Source: Rostratula benghalensis
Taxonomy: Eukaryota; Chordata; Aves; Charadriiformes; Rostratulidae
Reading direction: 5' to 3'
Assembly: GCA_013399305.1 (NCBI GenBank)
Contig: VXAI01000035.1
Span: forward strand, 5,903,003 to 5,967,002
Length of the DNA stretch: 64,000 nucleotides
In this document: positions 60,366 to 64,000 of the stretch, piece by piece
Position numbering within the stretch: position 1 is the first letter of the stretch
Layout of the letters: every line of letters begins with the position of its first letter
Notes under the pieces: generated by a model
Database searches by the model: none
What the model was told of the DNA's origin: nothing
The model's input: the letters and a program-made list of their open reading frames with translations, nothing else
Program-made: the position numbers and the translations under genes

Positions 60366-63300
60366 TTGAAGACTCTGATTCTCCTCCAAGATTTATGGGT
60401 GCTAGAGAAAGCTCCATAACTCATGTTGCTGAGTATATTACTTTTCAGGCAGTAAACAGAGGCCTCTGCCACAATAGGCATCCACTAGTACTTCAGAAAC
60501 TGGGATTGACTCTAAATTTGTTCCTGCAGTAGAAACTTAGCATAGTTCTTTGGGCACAGATCACAGAATACCCAATTTTTTTCTTCTAAAGTTCAGCAGA
60601 AAAATCCCAGACACCTTGAACAGACAGCTAGTGTCAAGCATCCTCACCTGGGGAACAGCACAGCCAGGAAAGACTGCAACTTGTACTCACCATCCACACC
60701 CTCCAGAGGTGAAGGGTTCCTTCAGACCACGTTACCACACTGAACCTACAGGGCCCAAAAAACCAAATCAAGCAGGGGCCAGATTTTGTCCTGTGATCTG
60801 AGAAGCGCTGAACTCTGGTTCTAGGCTTAAAGATTACTTTGGATCCAAGAGTGACTAGTTAACCTGTAAATGTAGCATTGAAACTAGAAAACACAGGTCA
60901 CCATATGCCCAGGTCTCTCTCATACACACTCAGAAGAAAGAGGAAAGCTCTCAACATCCTTGAGAGGCTGCATTTAGTGCTGAACTCAGTGCTACCAGAG
61001 TGATCTTTGACACACCTGAAATGCATCTACTGGACCTTCAGGAGGTGCAGATATGAGAAACTTAGTTGTGAGCCAAAACCCACCTATGGATGGATGAGAC
61101 CTCAGCTTTGCCAAAAGAGAGCTGCCTCAGTGCTGTAGCAGGTCCCAGACTTCAGATGCCCCAGCATTTAAGAGCAAAAGTCCATTTAAGTGCAGAACAT
61201 CTTTCTGAACAATTTACTATGAGGTAAAGATCTCCATGTTTAACAGCCACTGATGAGCTTGTCCTTCATGACTGTACCTAATCCTCTTTTATCCCACTTG
61301 TACTTAGAGTCATCATGGCATCAAACAGCCAAATGCCACCACTTTGTCTCTGGTGTAGCCAGGGCACAGTGTTATGCTGGAGGAGTTGTGTCAACTCTGG
61401 CCACAATATCTAAATTCTGCCTGTACGTTCCATGAGAACCAAAGAGAAGACCACAGTGACCTCTTTGTTTTTTATTTTGCAGGTTTACAGGTGAATTTAT
61501 TGGTGGCCAATCCCTTCCTCTCCATATTATTAAAGACATAAAAGTTGCTTCAGTATTCAAGAACATGACTAGATTATCAGTCCTTTTATTAGTGCCAGTG
61601 GCAATCTGATACCATGATCCAGCCTGGACACTTGCTTCTCACCTTCCCAGCTAGCATAAGCTGACCTTAATCACAGTTGCAGAGATTTCCAGAGAAGAAG
61701 GGTAACTTAGCAAGTCTGGCACTACAAACTCAAAAAAGAAAGCATGGTTCAGACCATTCAGAGGTGGAACAGGATAAAAAACAGATTGGATATCAGCTAT
61801 TTGAAAGTGCCCACCTTCTCCTCAAAGAAATCATCGTTACAGAGGAAAAAAAAAAAAAATATCTGTTCTGTTGCCAGAACTCTGCTTTAGGATTGTATCT
61901 GTGTGAGGTGATACCTATCACCGACGTCCAAGGCAATCCTTCCCCGACAATCAACCTATGGAATCAATCCTTAGGAGAATTCTCCCATATTTAAACCCAA
62001 ATATATCAGGAATAGCTCAAGCTGGAGCATAACTTAAACTATGGAATTTAAGATAAAGAAGAGAATAAGGCTTATGCTTTTAGAGGGGCCAGGACAGTGG
62101 AAATAAATATTCATTAGTCCAAGGTTCAGAAGTGTCTCATATCATACTGCAGTTCAATACAAATCACTATTTAAAAAAAAAAAAAAGTTGCACAATTATC
62201 ATATTCATTTCCCACAACTTCCCTGGCACCCACCTCACCTAGACCAGGACTGCACTTGAGCAAGAGCAAAAAAGCAGAGCCAAGCCATGTTATATGTAAT
62301 ACTGCAAAGAAACAGAGAGGTTCAATAGGCTTCAGACAAACCCAAGAATAACCATTACACTGTGGAAAATATTTGCCATTAAAACATTTTTTCACTGAAA
62401 GTGGCATTTCTGAGACTTCTATCCCGCTGAAAAGCAATACCAGCCTCACGTCAGAAAGCCTTTAAGAAAAATTTCCATTGCTATAATTAACTCCTCTGTT
62501 GAGGTTATATTGTTACCCTTTCAAATAGAAAATCTCAGCAGAATTTCCGTGGTTTCTATGCAGCCAAAAAGGTGTCTTGTTCCATTTTGAAGAGGAACTT
62601 GCGGTCACAAAATATCTAGGAGAATGTGAAGCTACACGTAGGGTGCAGAGCAAACACAGGGTAAGTGATCTACCCCACTGAAACCAAATAAAAGGTCCAG
62701 CTCATTCTGTAAGCCAGCTTTGATGCTGAGGCAGCTGCAAAGTACTTTTTGTTGGCCAACAGTTGCCACAGGACCATGGAAGAGTCAGAAATCATGCAAG
62801 AACCAGGCTGATACACCTTCTCTTGCATCCTTCATTACTGGCTTGTAAAATAAGGTGTGAAGAGCCTATGAAATTAAGGCAAAGCCTTAGACAAGAAAAC
62901 TAGAAGGAAATCCAAGGAAGTCAAGCAAACTGTACCCTCTCAGCAGCCAACTTCTAACCCAGCTTGGTTTCAACTCTGTCATTACCAGAGAAGGGAGAGA
63001 CCCTCATACATAAATGGGTATTGGTCCCAGCAATGGCAAATTCACCTTTTCCCGACAGGTGCAGCCTTGCATGAGGCCCTGTTATTTGCCTGATCTCCAT
63101 TTTTGGGTCACAAACACATGCAGATTATTAGACCAGCCACTACAGGAATCTGCTTCACATGAAGCATTATTGTGAAGTCTTCTAGTTTGTGTTGCATTTC
63201 TGATATGCAAAGGGGCAGGCAAGACCCTCCAAAGTAACACTAACACCTAGAACAGAGCTTAACCCAGTTATTCCAGCATTGAGCCCAGTAACTTCCAACC

Positions 63301-64000
63301 AGACGGGACTTCTAAGAGAACATTCGTACTGATTTTAAGACCAAAGATGAAGATCCCATGTTTTCTCTTTGCAGTTTGCTCCTTGCTATTAAAATAAACT
63401 AAAAAGAGGAGCATGCTCTAATTCTACTTTGAGTATAGGTCAGATATTCGGGTACTATTTTTCTTCACCCCCTACAAGAAGATTAATTAGCACATTTTCT
63501 CCTGGCAATAGCAGTCCACATACTAGCAGAGCCATGTCAACTTCACTTTGAGAAAAGTATTTAACTTTGTTCTCTTAACTTCTGAGCTAACTCCAAAGCC
63601 TGTGTAACAATGATCCTGTTCATTTCTCCATTCCCCCTAAAAACACTAAACCTGTTCTCCTACTTTTTCTACCCTTTGACTAGTCTTTACTAAACTTAAA
63701 TAAAGCCACTGTGAATTGGGTGGGGAGAGGGAAGAAACAGAGGAGAAAAGGCAAGCAAGGATTGTTTCGATACCTCAAGACAGAGGAAACAAAGACAATT
63801 CAACTGTCCCATGAGTGTGGAAATACAACCAGCTGAACACTACAAGAAAAGCTCAGAACCAGTTATATCTTGTGCATGCTGCTTCCCAGAGAATCATTAG
63901 GAGATCAGGGAAATAGGAGACTGCTCTGGACAGAAACATAAGAAGTGAAGGTTGCAATGATGATTTCACTAGATTCGGTGCTCAGGAAAGCCTTATTTTC

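Larger units (their letters stand above)
54906..64000. other. Non-coding unique sequence
   Basis: No supported gene. Homopolymers occur near 55127-55136, 56029-56039, 56112-56124, 57970-57988 (A19), 61846-61859 and 62173-62186. A (TTTTA) repeat is at 56518-56546. Three enhancer-like blocks are listed separately. From 60366 to 64000 I see nothing beyond ordinary AT-leaning unique sequence. Confidence 0.6.

Noticed and set aside
1..64000. tRNA, rRNA, snRNA, known miRNA, CRISPR array, prokaryotic operons
   Set aside because: No tRNA box pairs, no well-known conserved miRNA sequence and no repeat-spacer arrays seen by eye on either strand; a covariance-model search could still find a diverged small RNA.

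Overview
This window looks like about 64 kb of non-coding nuclear DNA from a bird. The main evidence is four recognisable CR1 LINE (non-LTR retrotransposon) 3' ends plus one much older CR1-like copy. They carry the CR1 hallmarks typical of avian genomes: the 'gaatcatagaatca' type 3' tail, the 'gttggactagatga' block, and the C-terminal reverse-transcriptase motifs with RDLIN, YKYLKGG and RVTEHWNRL. Crocodilians and turtles also carry CR1, so bird is an inference (about 85% sure) drawn from the close match to avian CR1 consensus and the low overall repeat load. There are no operons, ribosome-binding sites or phage and plasmid features. I found no rRNA, tRNA, recognisable miRNA, CRISPR array or convincing protein-coding exon.

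Layout: 1-1840 is unique DNA with a G4-type tract and a small perfect hairpin. 1841-2365 is a CR1 copy (minus strand). 2366-10371 is unique DNA with an old MIR-like SINE trace and three stretches that look like conserved regulatory elements (about 3560-4160, 6390-6570 and 7640-7870). 10372-10576 is CR1 (plus). 13800-14045 is an ancient CR1 fragment (plus). 14046-20460 is unique and includes an unusual inverted pair of long homopurine and homopyrimidine tracts (17858-17908 and 18155-18213) next to a CpG-rich patch. 20461-20780 is CR1 (minus). 24580-24683 is a MIR-type SINE and 24730-24855 a CR1 3' end, both on the plus strand. 29141-29541 is CR1 (minus) and keeps an open reading frame over the reverse-transcriptase tail. 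The rest to 64000 is mostly unique, AT-leaning sequence with microsatellites, homopolymers, one good CTCF-like site (35404-35419), and further enhancer-like AT-rich stretches rich in homeodomain cores (38690-38970, 41290-41720, 46030-46330, 56560-56890, 59490-59840, 60050-60365).

Interpretation: a 64 kb stretch with few repeats, no exons and several homeobox-site-rich blocks fits an intergenic desert or a very large intron near a developmental gene. I cannot name the locus from sequence alone, and the conserved-element calls are composition-based predictions that need an alignment to confirm. No new biological system is evident. The items most worth a second look are the regulatory-element candidates and the non-B-DNA structures.
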